DNA from: an uncultured Senegalimassilia sp.
GTDB taxonomy: Bacteria; Actinomycetota; Coriobacteriia; Coriobacteriales; Eggerthellaceae
DNA: 15,414 nt
Assembly: GCA_934661765.1 (NCBI GenBank)
Contig: CAKUJT010000058.1
Location: forward strand, 1-15,414
Reading direction: 5' to 3'
The notes below the pieces were generated by a model that was given only the letters and a program-made list of their open reading frames with translations, was not told the DNA's origin and did no database searches. Position 1 is the stretch's first letter. Every line of letters starts with the position of its first letter. Positions 1-5,678 of this stretch are shown here, piece after piece. Position numbers and translations under genes: made by a program.

Positions 1-350
1 ATGAGGATGGCGAATCCGGTGAGCGCGCCGCCGACCTTGCCCATGGCGCGGCGGGCGAAGCCGTAGCCGGCGCCGGCTGCCGGCATCGCCGACGACATTT
101 CGGCCAGGCCGAGCACCATGAACAGGTACATCGCACCCATCACCAGAAACGCGATCAGCATTCCCAGCCAGCCGCCGTAGCCGATCCCATAGTTCCAACC
201 TGAGAAGTCTCCGCTGATCACGTACGCGATTCCAAGGCTCATCAGCAGCACCCAGTTGACGGAGCCCTTTTTAAGCGATCGCTTTTCGAAGTACTCTTTC
301 GACTCCGCCGTTCCGCCGCCAAGAACGGCCGTGCCTGCGGGTGGGGTCAT
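1..350 (-). CDS. APC-family permease, ethanolamine-permease-like (partial, N-terminal part)
   Basis: Minus-strand reading frame starting with ATG at 350-348 and running off the left edge, so only about 116 N-terminal residues are visible. The start is preceded by AAGGA on the minus strand about 11 nt upstream. The protein has a short polar N-terminus, then SLKKGSVNWVLLMSLGIAYV and a glycine-rich stretch containing ISGDFSGWNYGIGYGGW, followed by a second hydrophobic helix and GLAEMSSAMPAAGAGYGFAR. This matches my memory of the first two or three membrane segments of ethanolamine permeases within the amino acid-polyamine-organocation superfamily. Members are inner-membrane importers with about 12 helices; the rest lies outside the window. 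Substrate assignment is by resemblance only; another amino acid permease is possible. The gene points away from the 573-2390 operon's upstream side but is on the same strand, separated by about 220 nt containing a hairpin. Confidence 0.75.
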   Translation of the reverse strand, partial: MTPPAGTAVLGGGTAESKEYFEKRSLKKGSVNWVLLMSLGIAYVISGDFSGWNYGIGYGGWLGMLIAFLVMGAMYLFMVLGLAEMSSAMPAAGAGYGFARRAMGKVGGALTGFAIL

Positions 351-527
351 AAGGCATCACATCCTTCGTTTCGTTTCCTACCTTGCAAGTGTCGATCGAT
401 CCGTTTGCTCGGTTTGCATAGTAGGTTCGAGGGTGTGAGGACGGCCGAACAACGTGCGTGTTAGCAAAGCTTCAACCGAAGCGAAACAAGCGCGAAACGC
501 AGCGGAAGCGAACGCGTTACATGCACG

Positions 528-561
528 GCGGGCCGGCATCGCTGAGCGAATACCGGCCCGC
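528..561 (-). terminator. Strong hairpin downstream of the NapH-like gene
   Basis: GCGGGCCGG (528-536) pairs perfectly with CCGGCCCGC (553-561). The loop itself contains a smaller TCGC/GCGA stem. It lies 12 nt beyond the stop codon of the minus-strand NapH-like gene, the position expected for the end of that transcript. There is no clear run of U after it on the minus strand, so it may be a weak or factor-assisted terminator. The rest of 351-572 holds no gene I can support; it should contain the promoter of the leftmost permease. Confidence 0.5.
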
Positions 562-572
562 TGGGGAGCTTG

Positions 573-1787
573 CTATTTCAGTAATTTGATGCTGATGGCC
601 TTGGCCGGGCACGCTTCGACGCACTTGCCGCATTTCGAGCACTCGGGGATGCGGCGCGAGTGCGGATCGAGCTGCTCGGGGCACGCATCGACGCACGCGT
701 GGCAATCCACGCCGCGGCCGCGCAGGCACACGTCGGTCCTAACACGCGGTCGCAGCGTGACGTTGAGATTTGATAGCAGGCTGACCAGCGCGGATATCGG
801 GCAGATCTTGCTGCACCACTTGCGCAGCACGGTGACCTCCGCGATGAGGACGATCGGGAAGATGATGAGCGCCCAAGATGGCTCGTTGAACTGCACCAGG
901 TTCCAAAGCCCGATGATGGTCGCGAACGTCAAGCCGACCGGGCAGACGAGGCAAAACACCGGGAAGCCGAACACGGCCGCGGAGGCAAGCGTTCCCATCA
1001 GCACCGCGTGGCGGCTATCCAGCTGCACGCCATCACGCTTGCCGCCAATCGGCGCGAGCACCTTCGCGCATGCCGCCGCACCCGCGCAAGCCGCGCATGC
1101 GGACGGCGAGCAAGCAGCCTGCTTGCCCCCAGATTCAACAGCTTGCGCCGCGCTAACAGCCAACGGCTTCGCCTGGGCAGAACCCGCATCAGGGTTGCCG
1201 CAAGAAGCCGGGATATCGTACCCAGGGACGCTCGATTCCGACGCCTCGCGTCCGGCATCGCCCTTCGCCCAGGAATCAAGCCCTGCCCCGCCCTTTGCCG
1301 GGACATCGTGCCCTGCCCCGCCCTTCGCCGCAACGCCACGCTTTTTCGGGCGGAAGAACTTCTGCAGCCACGGGACGGGGCACATCCATGCGCAAAACGC
1401 TTTGCCAACCAGGGCGATCAGCACCGCAACCAGCACGAACAGCAACAGCGGGTGCAGCATGACGCCCTTTGCGCCCGCCATGGTCTCAAGCGCGCCCAGC
1501 GGGCAAATGGCCGAAATCTGCTGGATGCCGAACGCCGAGGGCGTGCCGACGCCCACGTGAAACGCCATGCCCGCCAGCACGAACGCCACACACGCAAACG
1601 CGACCCAGCCACGTGCCGTGCGGAAGCGGGATTTTTTAGGCGCGCCCTTAGAAGCCGGCTTCCCATGATTTACACACGCAGCATCGGAAACATCGGAAGA
1701 CGAAACCGCCGCACCAGAGGGCGAAGCGACGCTCGCCCGCGCCTGCTCGCGCTCCGGCAAAACGCCGTCGTTGTTTTCCCTGCTCAT
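573..1787 (-). CDS. NapH-like membrane polyferredoxin with a large low-complexity insertion
   Basis: A 404-aa membrane iron-sulfur protein of the NapH/polyferredoxin type, a family that takes electrons from quinol and passes them to periplasmic ferredoxins. Visible elements are a polar N-terminus (1-58), membrane segments near 60-80 and 112-131, then FCAWMCP (131-137), a second membrane block near 262-284 with CLVCPVG (279-285), another near 305-322, WCSKICP (324-330), and a C-terminal double 4Fe-4S ferredoxin domain (C354, C362, C365, C369; C383, C386, C389, C393). NapH proteins are normally near 290 aa. The excess is a polar N-terminus and an insertion at about 146-253 carrying three decapeptide repeats and a small cysteine cluster (C226, C231, C234, C240). 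The start lies 3 nt beyond the stop of the NapG-like gene, so the two are almost certainly co-transcribed. No NapA or NapB lies nearby, so nitrate reduction is not implied. Confidence 0.85.
   Translation of the reverse strand: MSRENNDGVLPEREQARASVASPSGAAVSSSDVSDAACVNHGKPASKGAPKKSRFRTARGWVAFACVAFVLAGMAFHVGVGTPSAFGIQQISAICPLGALETMAGAKGVMLHPLLLFVLVAVLIALVGKAFCAWMCPVPWLQKFFRPKKRGVAAKGGAGHDVPAKGGAGLDSWAKGDAGREASESSVPGYDIPASCGNPDAGSAQAKPLAVSAAQAVESGGKQAACSPSACAACAGAAACAKVLAPIGGKRDGVQLDSRHAVLMGTLASAAVFGFPVFCLVCPVGLTFATIIGLWNLVQFNEPSWALIIFPIVLIAEVTVLRKWCSKICPISALVSLLSNLNVTLRPRVRTDVCLRGRGVDCHACVDACPEQLDPHSRRIPECSKCGKCVEACPAKAISIKLLK
1239..1328 (-). repeat. 30-nt tandem repeat encoding three decapeptides in the NapH-like protein
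   Basis: Residues 154-183 of the NapH-like protein read as three copies of a ten-residue unit of the form AKGGAGxDxx (AKGGAGHDVP, AKGGAGLDSW, AKGDAGREAS). The DNA repeats with period 30; on the plus strand the phrase CCCTGCCCCGCCCTT recurs. It sits in the insertion between the two membrane halves, a place that tolerates length change, and could vary in copy number between strains. Confidence 0.75.
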
Positions 1788-1790
1788 CGT

Positions 1791-2390
1791 CTAGGCCTCC
1801 TTCCCTGCTGAGCGCACGTTGATGCCGCGATCGGTGCCGCCGGCGAACGCGAGGTAGCTGTTCGACGGGCATGCGTTCTCGCACGCGCCGCATCCGTTGC
1901 ATTTCGCCTGGTCGACGACGGGTCGATTCGCGTCGTCGAGCGCGATGGCCCCATACGGGCACACGTCGACGCAAACCTGGCAGCCGCCTTGGGACCATGC
2001 GATGCAGCGCTCGCGGTCCACGACCGCGATGCCAATGACCTGCGCAGGGTCGTGCGCGCCCGCAATCGAGCCCGCCGGGCACACGTCCTCGCAAATCCCG
2101 CAAAAGTCGCATACGCCGCGATGGAAATCCATGATGGGCGTCCGCCAGTTGAGCACGCCGTCTTCGAGCACGCCCGTGCGCAGGCAACGCTGCGGGCAGG
2201 CCGTTTCGCAACGGTTGCACTTCAAGCAGGTGGCGCGGAAATGCGCCTCGTCCTGCGCGCCGGGAGGGCGCAAAAGCCCCCGATCCTCGCCTTCAAGCGC
2301 GTACGCCACGCCGCCGACCGCAAACATGCTGGCCACAGCCCCGGCGCCGACCAGCACCCCGCGACGCGTGATGCTCGGCTGATCGCCCAT
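1791..2390 (-). CDS. NapG/MauM-type ferredoxin, Tat-exported, four 4Fe-4S clusters
   Basis: A 199-aa periplasmic-type electron carrier. The N-terminus has a twin-arginine signal (ITRRGVLVG, residues 7-15) followed by a hydrophobic alanine/glycine/valine stretch to about residue 31. Four cysteine sets follow: C55/58/61/65, C94/97/100/104, C129/137/140/144 and C164/167/170/174. The third has a wider first gap, as in NapG and MauM. Length and order match the NapG family, which works with NapH to move electrons from menaquinol across the membrane. The start is supported by AAAGGA about 8 nt upstream on the minus strand. It is the first gene of a two-gene unit with the NapH-like protein 3 nt downstream. 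The electron acceptor here is not shown; the adjacent molybdoenzyme is a plausible partner, which is inference. Confidence 0.88.
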   Translation of the reverse strand: MGDQPSITRRGVLVGAGAVASMFAVGGVAYALEGEDRGLLRPPGAQDEAHFRATCLKCNRCETACPQRCLRTGVLEDGVLNWRTPIMDFHRGVCDFCGICEDVCPAGSIAGAHDPAQVIGIAVVDRERCIAWSQGGCQVCVDVCPYGAIALDDANRPVVDQAKCNGCGACENACPSNSYLAFAGGTDRGINVRSAGKEA

Positions 2391-2448
2391 AAACCTATCC
2401 TTTCTCGTCTTACGGCCGCACCCCCTCGGCCTCTTTCCGCACCCCGAC

Positions 2449-2548
2449 GTGAACAGGGGACGGAGGTGTGTTCACGGCGATGCGCCGGACCCTTCGGAAG
2501 CAAACGCGCGAACACACCTCCGTCCCCTGTTCACCGTCCCCTGTTCAC
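2449..2548. repeat. REPIN-like inverted repeat element, copy A
   Basis: The left arm is a 27-nt unit at 2449-2475 that begins GTGAACAGGGGACGG and ends TGTGTTCAC. The right arm at 2508-2534 is its reverse complement with one mismatch at 2509. The 32-nt spacer is not conserved with the other copies. The 27-nt unit has palindromic ends (GTGAACA/TGTTCAC). A 14-nt piece of the right arm, CGTCCCCTGTTCAC, is tandemly duplicated (2521-2534 and 2535-2548). The element lies in the 296-nt gap between the NapG-like gene and the TorD-family gene. Copies B and C are at 8816-8899 and 10006-10090. Confidence 0.9.
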
Positions 2549-2617
2549 GCTCCCCGATTCCCGCAGCGAACTTGACGACAGCAGCCCACCCGCACTTGCG
2601 GGCGCCGACAGGGCGAA

Positions 2618-2644
2618 GCGCTTGCAGCCAGACCGCGCAAGCGC
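2618..2644. other. Hairpin in the gap downstream of the TorD-family gene
   Basis: GCGCTTGC (2618-2625) pairs with GCAAGCGC (2637-2644) with an 11-nt loop. It lies between the putative terminator at 2661-2682 and REPIN-like copy A. It may reinforce termination or be part of a decayed repeat; no function is evident. Confidence 0.4.
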
Positions 2645-2660
2645 ATCCACATCGACCACT

Positions 2661-2682
2661 TTTCGCCGACCATCAGGCGAAA
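2661..2682 (-). terminator. Hairpin just after the TorD-family stop codon
   Basis: TTTCGCC (2661-2667) pairs with GGCGAAA (2676-2682) with an 8-nt loop. It starts 4 nt beyond the stop codon (2689-2687) of the TorD-family gene on the minus strand. The arms give A- and T-rich flanks, but the T-run after the stem is short. It probably marks the end of that transcript and separates it from the NapG/NapH pair. Confidence 0.5.
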
Positions 2683-2686
2683 CGCG

Positions 2687-3430
2687 CTATGCAGCCTGCT
2701 TGCCCGCCAGGTCTTGCAGGGCCTCGAGCTCGTCGGCAATAACCTCGGTCTCCATGTGCACGAACCCGCGCGTCACCTTCGCAACCCCGCGATAGAAACG
2801 GGTCTCGGCCACGTCGAGCACGGCATCGCACAAGTCGTCGATCCAGTCGAGCTGATGCAACCGGTGAAAATCGGAGACCGTTTCGGCAAGCGCCTGAGCG
2901 CGCGCAAAATCGCCGGCCAAGAGTGCAGCGTTCGTGCGCTCGATGACCGTCGCCAGGAACTCGAACTCGAACGACACATGATCCTCAGGCACATGTAATT
3001 CGGCCTGAGGCTGAATGCCCTGTTCGCAATACATCTTGTAAACCTCGTCGCGCGCCTCCTGCATCATGAGCCCCAACTGGCTGGTGAACACGCTTTCAAA
3101 CGGCGTGGCGGCGAACGTCTCGTAATTCCCCGCCGCCAGGAACGTGTGCGCATAATCGCAGGCCAGCGCCTGACGCGTGCCGGAATTCACATGGCGAAGG
3201 TAGCGACGCATGTCGTCGTAGCCCTCGGCGATGAGGTCGTCATCGCCGTCCATTCCGGCGAAATCCATGCCCGCCAGATGCTCGACCTGCTCCTGCGTCA
3301 GCTCACGGAAGAACAGCTCGCCCAGCATGCGGTAGTACACCGCACGCCCGGCGTTCACCTCGATGAGCTGGGAAATCAGCTGATCGCGCTCTTCTAGTTG
3401 CTGCGTCTTCGCCGCGATGTCGTCGGCCAT
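2687..3430 (-). CDS. TorD/DmsD-family molybdoenzyme chaperone
   Basis: A 247-aa cytoplasmic, probably all-helical protein. The family binds the Tat signal of molybdopterin oxidoreductases, protects the apoenzyme and assists cofactor insertion before export. Family features visible are the N-terminal helix followed by YYRMLGELFFREL (32-44), YAHTFLAAGNYETFAATPFE (93-112) and the signature LHVPEDHVSFEFEFLA (145-160), which corresponds to the conserved E-x-x-D-H block. The chosen start is ATG at 3430, preceded by AAAGGGG with a 5-nt gap. The open frame extends to 3577, but the extra sequence has no better ribosome site and looks non-conserved. It is on the same strand as the molybdoenzyme operon but separated from the anchor gene by 800 nt of hairpin-rich sequence, so it may have its own promoter. 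The client is presumably the enzyme encoded at 5675-8725, which is inference from proximity. Confidence 0.9.
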   Translation of the reverse strand: MADDIAAKTQQLEERDQLISQLIEVNAGRAVYYRMLGELFFRELTQEQVEHLAGMDFAGMDGDDDLIAEGYDDMRRYLRHVNSGTRQALACDYAHTFLAAGNYETFAATPFESVFTSQLGLMMQEARDEVYKMYCEQGIQPQAELHVPEDHVSFEFEFLATVIERTNAALLAGDFARAQALAETVSDFHRLHQLDWIDDLCDAVLDVAETRFYRGVAKVTRGFVHMETEVIADELEALQDLAGKQAA

Positions 3431-3449
3431 GATCGCCCCTTTCTGCCGA

Positions 3450-3471
3450 AGCGCCCGTTTCTTCGGGCGCT
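3450..3471 (-). promoter_or_regulatory. Hairpin in the leader of the TorD-family gene
   Basis: AGCGCCCG (3450-3457) pairs with CGGGCGCT (3464-3471) over a 6-nt loop. On the minus strand it ends about 12 nt before the ribosome-binding site of the TorD-family gene. It could be a terminator or attenuator between the anchor gene and the chaperone gene, or a 5' stabilising structure. The sequence alone does not decide. Confidence 0.45.
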
Positions 3472-3573
3472 CGCTTCCATTGTTCCCCTGCGCGGCCGGA
3501 CAAGCCGGGCACAGGGGCCGAGTATCGATTTTCGTTAGCTGCATCGCGGACGCGACCTGTTGCCACGTCCGAG

Positions 3574-3695
3574 GCATCGGGGATGCCCCGATGCTGCCAA
3601 GGTGTCCCGACGATGCGGGAGGTGCGGCGGCGCTGCCGCGAACAGCTCAACTCCACCACGAGCGCCCCAACGATGCCGGGGATATCCCGGTATCG
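3574..3695. other. Two strong hairpins in the gene-free 3431-4232 stretch
   Basis: The first is GCATCGGGG (3574-3582) with CCCCGATGC (3586-3594) and a 3-nt loop. The second is CGATGCCGGG (3671-3680) with CCCGGTATCG (3686-3695) around a 5-nt loop, with one G-T wobble. The two stems share the words GATGCC, CGATG and GGGGAT, suggesting related repeat units. No convincing coding frame crosses this part: short open frames on both strands lack ribosome sites and look like GC-bias artefacts. Confidence 0.5.
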
Positions 3696-3778
3696 CCCAA
3701 GGCGAAAGGTCAAGCCCCGCGGCAAACGCTGCCGGCATCGCCGAAACCCGCCGCGTTCGCGCCATGCTCGATGCGCTC

Positions 3779-3834
3779 GCGGTTCGCATTCGCCGGGGGA
3801 AGGGAGGGAGGTAGGGAGAGCGAATACGAACCGC
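3779..3834. other. Inverted repeat with a G-quadruplex motif in its loop
   Basis: GCGGTTCGCATTCGC (3779-3793) and GCGAATACGAACCGC (3820-3834) are reverse complements except for one position. The 26-nt purine-rich spacer holds four G runs on the plus strand (3795-3799, 3802-3804, 3806-3808, 3814-3816) with loops of 2, 1 and 5 nt, a canonical intramolecular quadruplex pattern. It lies in the gap between the anchor gene and the TorD-family gene. Function unknown. Confidence 0.6.
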
Positions 3835-3939
3835 GAATACATCGCGGGGAGATGTCGGGCGAACGGCAAAAGCGCGGTTTGCGGGGCGAGATCAGAATTC
3901 GGGGAGCTTGCACGTCATGCGCGACCCCCTTCCCGCGAA

Positions 3940-4080
3940 GGAAAGCCGATACGTCTGCGTTTGCTTTCCGACCTTCCAAGTTGCTGACTTAGCCGAGAAG
4001 TCGTTTACCCTGGTCAAGCGGCTGCTCGCAAATGAGCTACTTGGGGCTCCCCGGTTTAAGCGCAGACGTATCGACTTTCC
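3940..4080. repeat. 141-nt nested inverted repeat (structured RNA or MITE-like candidate)
   Basis: The ends, 3940-3959 (GGAAAGCCGATACGTCTGCG) and 4061-4080, are reverse complements over 20 nt with one mismatch (3946 against 4074). Inside, CCAAGT (3976-3981) pairs with ACTTGG (4039-4044). Within that are two hairpins: GACTT/AAGTC (3986-4002) and GCTC/GAGC (4024-4037). The whole can be drawn as a closed stem, a second stem and a branched junction. It is less GC-rich than its surroundings. No coding potential and no clear target-site duplication were seen. It is 3' of the anchor gene and well upstream of the TorD-family gene on the minus strand. Confidence 0.6.
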
Positions 4081-4137
4081 GCCTCGCGCCCGCGCGCCAA
4101 CGTGGATCGGCCGCCGGGGGCGCCCCGCCCTTCGGCA

Positions 4138-4226
4138 TGCCGGCGGCGCGAGGCCCGCCGGCACCCCGCCCGGCGGCGTGCGCCGCCGGGCAAACCGGCC
4201 GGGGAAGGGAATCCCCTCCCCCGGCC
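4138..4226 (-). terminator. Three tandem GC hairpins after the molybdoenzyme operon
   Basis: Going away from the anchor gene's stop codon at 4235-4233, the minus strand meets stems at 4197-4226 (GGCCGGGG with CCCCCGGCC arms), 4169-4190 (CCCGGCGGCG with CGCCGCCGGG, tiny loop) and 4138-4163 (TGCCGGCGG with CCGCCGGCA). The first begins 7 nt past the stop and is the likeliest terminator or 3'-end stabiliser of the operon. None is followed by a strong T run. Confidence 0.55.
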
Positions 4227-4232
4227 TTGCAC

Positions 4233-5039
4233 CTAGAGCACGTTCAGGAACAGGTTCGCGATCGGGACCGTGATCAGCCACATGATGCAGCGATAGGACA
4301 CCGCGCCCACGAATGCGCAGGCCAGCGAGCCGCCGGCCATCGCCATCAGGCTCTCGGGCTTCTTGCCGAGCAGCGCGCCGCACGCGGCCGGCACCACGCC
4401 GGCGCCCAGCACGGCCACGACCAGCAGCGCCCACTGCGCGCCGTCGGCGGGACCCGCCCACAGCACGTAGGCGGCAGCGCCCACCGCGGCCAGCACACCG
4501 CCGACCAGCAGCGCGCGGCCGTACGGCGCAACATCGGCGCCCTTGGCCTTCGCCGCCACGACCACCAAGTAGGCGGCGATGCCCTCGGGCACCGCGGTCA
4601 GCAGGTAGCCCAGCGGCAGCAGCTGGCTGCACCAGTTCGGGCGCGCCTCCATCAGGTAGGACTCGCCCGCCATGAAGCTCAGCAACAGGCCGAACACCGC
4701 GCCGATCACGGCGACGGCCTTGCGGGCGCCCGCGCCGGCCTCGCGCTTGACCAGCACCAGGTACACCGCCACGCATACGCACAGGCAGCCCACCAGCAGC
4801 GCCTCGGTGAAGATGCCCGACGTCGGGTGGCTCAGAGCGCCCATGATGCGGTCGGGGTGCGACAAATGCGTCACGGAAGCCAGACCGCCGACGACGGCGA
4901 TCACCAGCGCCGCCAACGCCGCGGGGAACGCCGCGGCCTTCGCACGGCCGAGGAACTCATCGGCGGCGACGCAGGCGAACATGCAGCCGCCCATGCCGGT
5001 CAGGGCCGTGAACAAAACCAGGGACCATTGGATCTCCAT
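4233..5039 (-). CDS. dmsC: DmsC-type membrane anchor subunit of a DMSO-reductase-family enzyme
   Basis: A 268-aa very hydrophobic protein with eight likely membrane helices (about 5-25, 37-58, 76-97, 107-125, 138-163, 173-195, 203-224, 231-265), the size and topology of DmsC. DmsC anchors the catalytic and ferredoxin subunits to the outer face of the inner membrane and oxidises menaquinol. The loop after helix 2 carries THLSHPDRIMGALSHPTSGI (57-76), matching the conserved histidine-proline-containing segment of the family; histidines here are implicated in quinol oxidation in the E. coli protein. The start ATG at 5039 lies 3 nt after the ferredoxin subunit's stop codon, so expression is coupled. 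The gene closes the three-gene operon and is followed by three hairpins. The family assignment is strong; the enzyme's substrate is not implied by it. Confidence 0.9.
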   Translation of the reverse strand: MEIQWSLVLFTALTGMGGCMFACVAADEFLGRAKAAAFPAALAALVIAVVGGLASVTHLSHPDRIMGALSHPTSGIFTEALLVGCLCVCVAVYLVLVKREAGAGARKAVAVIGAVFGLLLSFMAGESYLMEARPNWCSQLLPLGYLLTAVPEGIAAYLVVVAAKAKGADVAPYGRALLVGGVLAAVGAAAYVLWAGPADGAQWALLVVAVLGAGVVPAACGALLGKKPESLMAMAGGSLACAFVGAVSYRCIMWLITVPIANLFLNVL

Positions 5040-5042
5040 GCC

Positions 5043-5678
5043 TTACGCCTCCTTCGCGAACCACGCGGCGTCCTGCGCGTCGGACGCCGGCTTGATGGCG
5101 TCCACGTCGTGCCACGTGGCGATCTTGTCGGACAGGATGTAGCGCGTCAGCGGCTTGTTGCCGGCATCGTGCAGGGTGTGCAGGCTTGCCGGATCGGCGG
5201 CCGCCACGGCCTTCGACACATCAGAACTCGGATCGTCCAGGTCGCCGTAGAAGCGGGCGTTCGCGCAGCACGCGGCCACGCATGCGGGCTCCTGGCCGGC
5301 GCTGGTCAGCTGGCCGCACAGCGTGCACTTCTCGACCGCCTTCTCCTTGGTGTTCCACGAACGAACGCCATAGGGGCAGGCCATCATGCAGTACTTGCAG
5401 CCGATGCACTTCTCCTTGTCCACCAGCACCTTGCCGTCGGCATCGCGATAGCTCGCGCCGGTCGGGCACACGTGCACGCAGGGCGCGTCCTCGCACTGCT
5501 GGCACTGCACGGGCAGCCAATACTGCTCCAGGTCGGGGAAGGTCCCGTGCGGGCCGATCTGCAGCACGCGGTTCCAGTACTCGCCCAAGGCGATGCCGTT
5601 CTCGTTCTTGCAGGCCACCTCGCACGCGTGGCAGCCGATGCATTTATCCAGGTCAACAACTAAGCAATTGCGGCTCAT
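5043..5678 (-). CDS. dmsB: DmsB-type four-cluster ferredoxin subunit
   Basis: A 211-aa electron-transfer subunit with four cysteine groups: C13/16/19/23, C59/62/67/71, C91/94/97/101 and C118/121/133/137. This is the DmsB/PhsB/NrfC pattern, in which the long-gap groups 2 and 4 pair with groups 3 and 1. E. coli DmsB has about 205 aa, so length is normal. No export signal is present; such subunits are carried through the Tat pathway by the catalytic partner. The ATG at 5678-5676 overlaps the catalytic subunit's stop in an ATGA junction, giving translational coupling. It links the membrane anchor's quinol site to the catalytic subunit's own cluster. The C-terminal 60 residues after the last cluster are typical linker sequence with no extra motif. 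Confidence 0.93.
   Translation of the reverse strand: MSRNCLVVDLDKCIGCHACEVACKNENGIALGEYWNRVLQIGPHGTFPDLEQYWLPVQCQQCEDAPCVHVCPTGASYRDADGKVLVDKEKCIGCKYCMMACPYGVRSWNTKEKAVEKCTLCGQLTSAGQEPACVAACCANARFYGDLDDPSSDVSKAVAAADPASLHTLHDAGNKPLTRYILSDKIATWHDVDAIKPASDAQDAAWFAKEA

Noticed and set aside
454..1560. Plus-strand open frame opposite the NapH-like gene
   Set aside because: The minus-strand frame has the ferredoxin and NapH motifs and is coupled to the NapG-like gene; the plus-strand frame crosses the hairpin at 528-561 and has no motif.
2449..2548. CRISPR array
   Set aside because: The repeats are inverted pairs at three distant loci, not a direct array with regular spacers, and no cas gene is present.
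3431..3577. Upstream extension of the TorD-family gene to a start at 3577
   Set aside because: ATG at 3430 has a well-placed AAAGGGG site; the extension covers a leader hairpin and lacks family similarity.
3940..4080. tRNA or molybdenum-cofactor riboswitch
   Set aside because: The branched fold is suggestive, but no T-loop or anticodon-arm signature and no sequence I know from the Moco riboswitch is seen; it is also far from any start codon downstream.
4032..5663. A 543-codon plus-strand open frame across the anchor and ferredoxin genes
   Set aside because: Shadow of the DmsC- and DmsB-type genes; its translation is compositionally extreme (Ala, Arg, Gln, His) with no domain.
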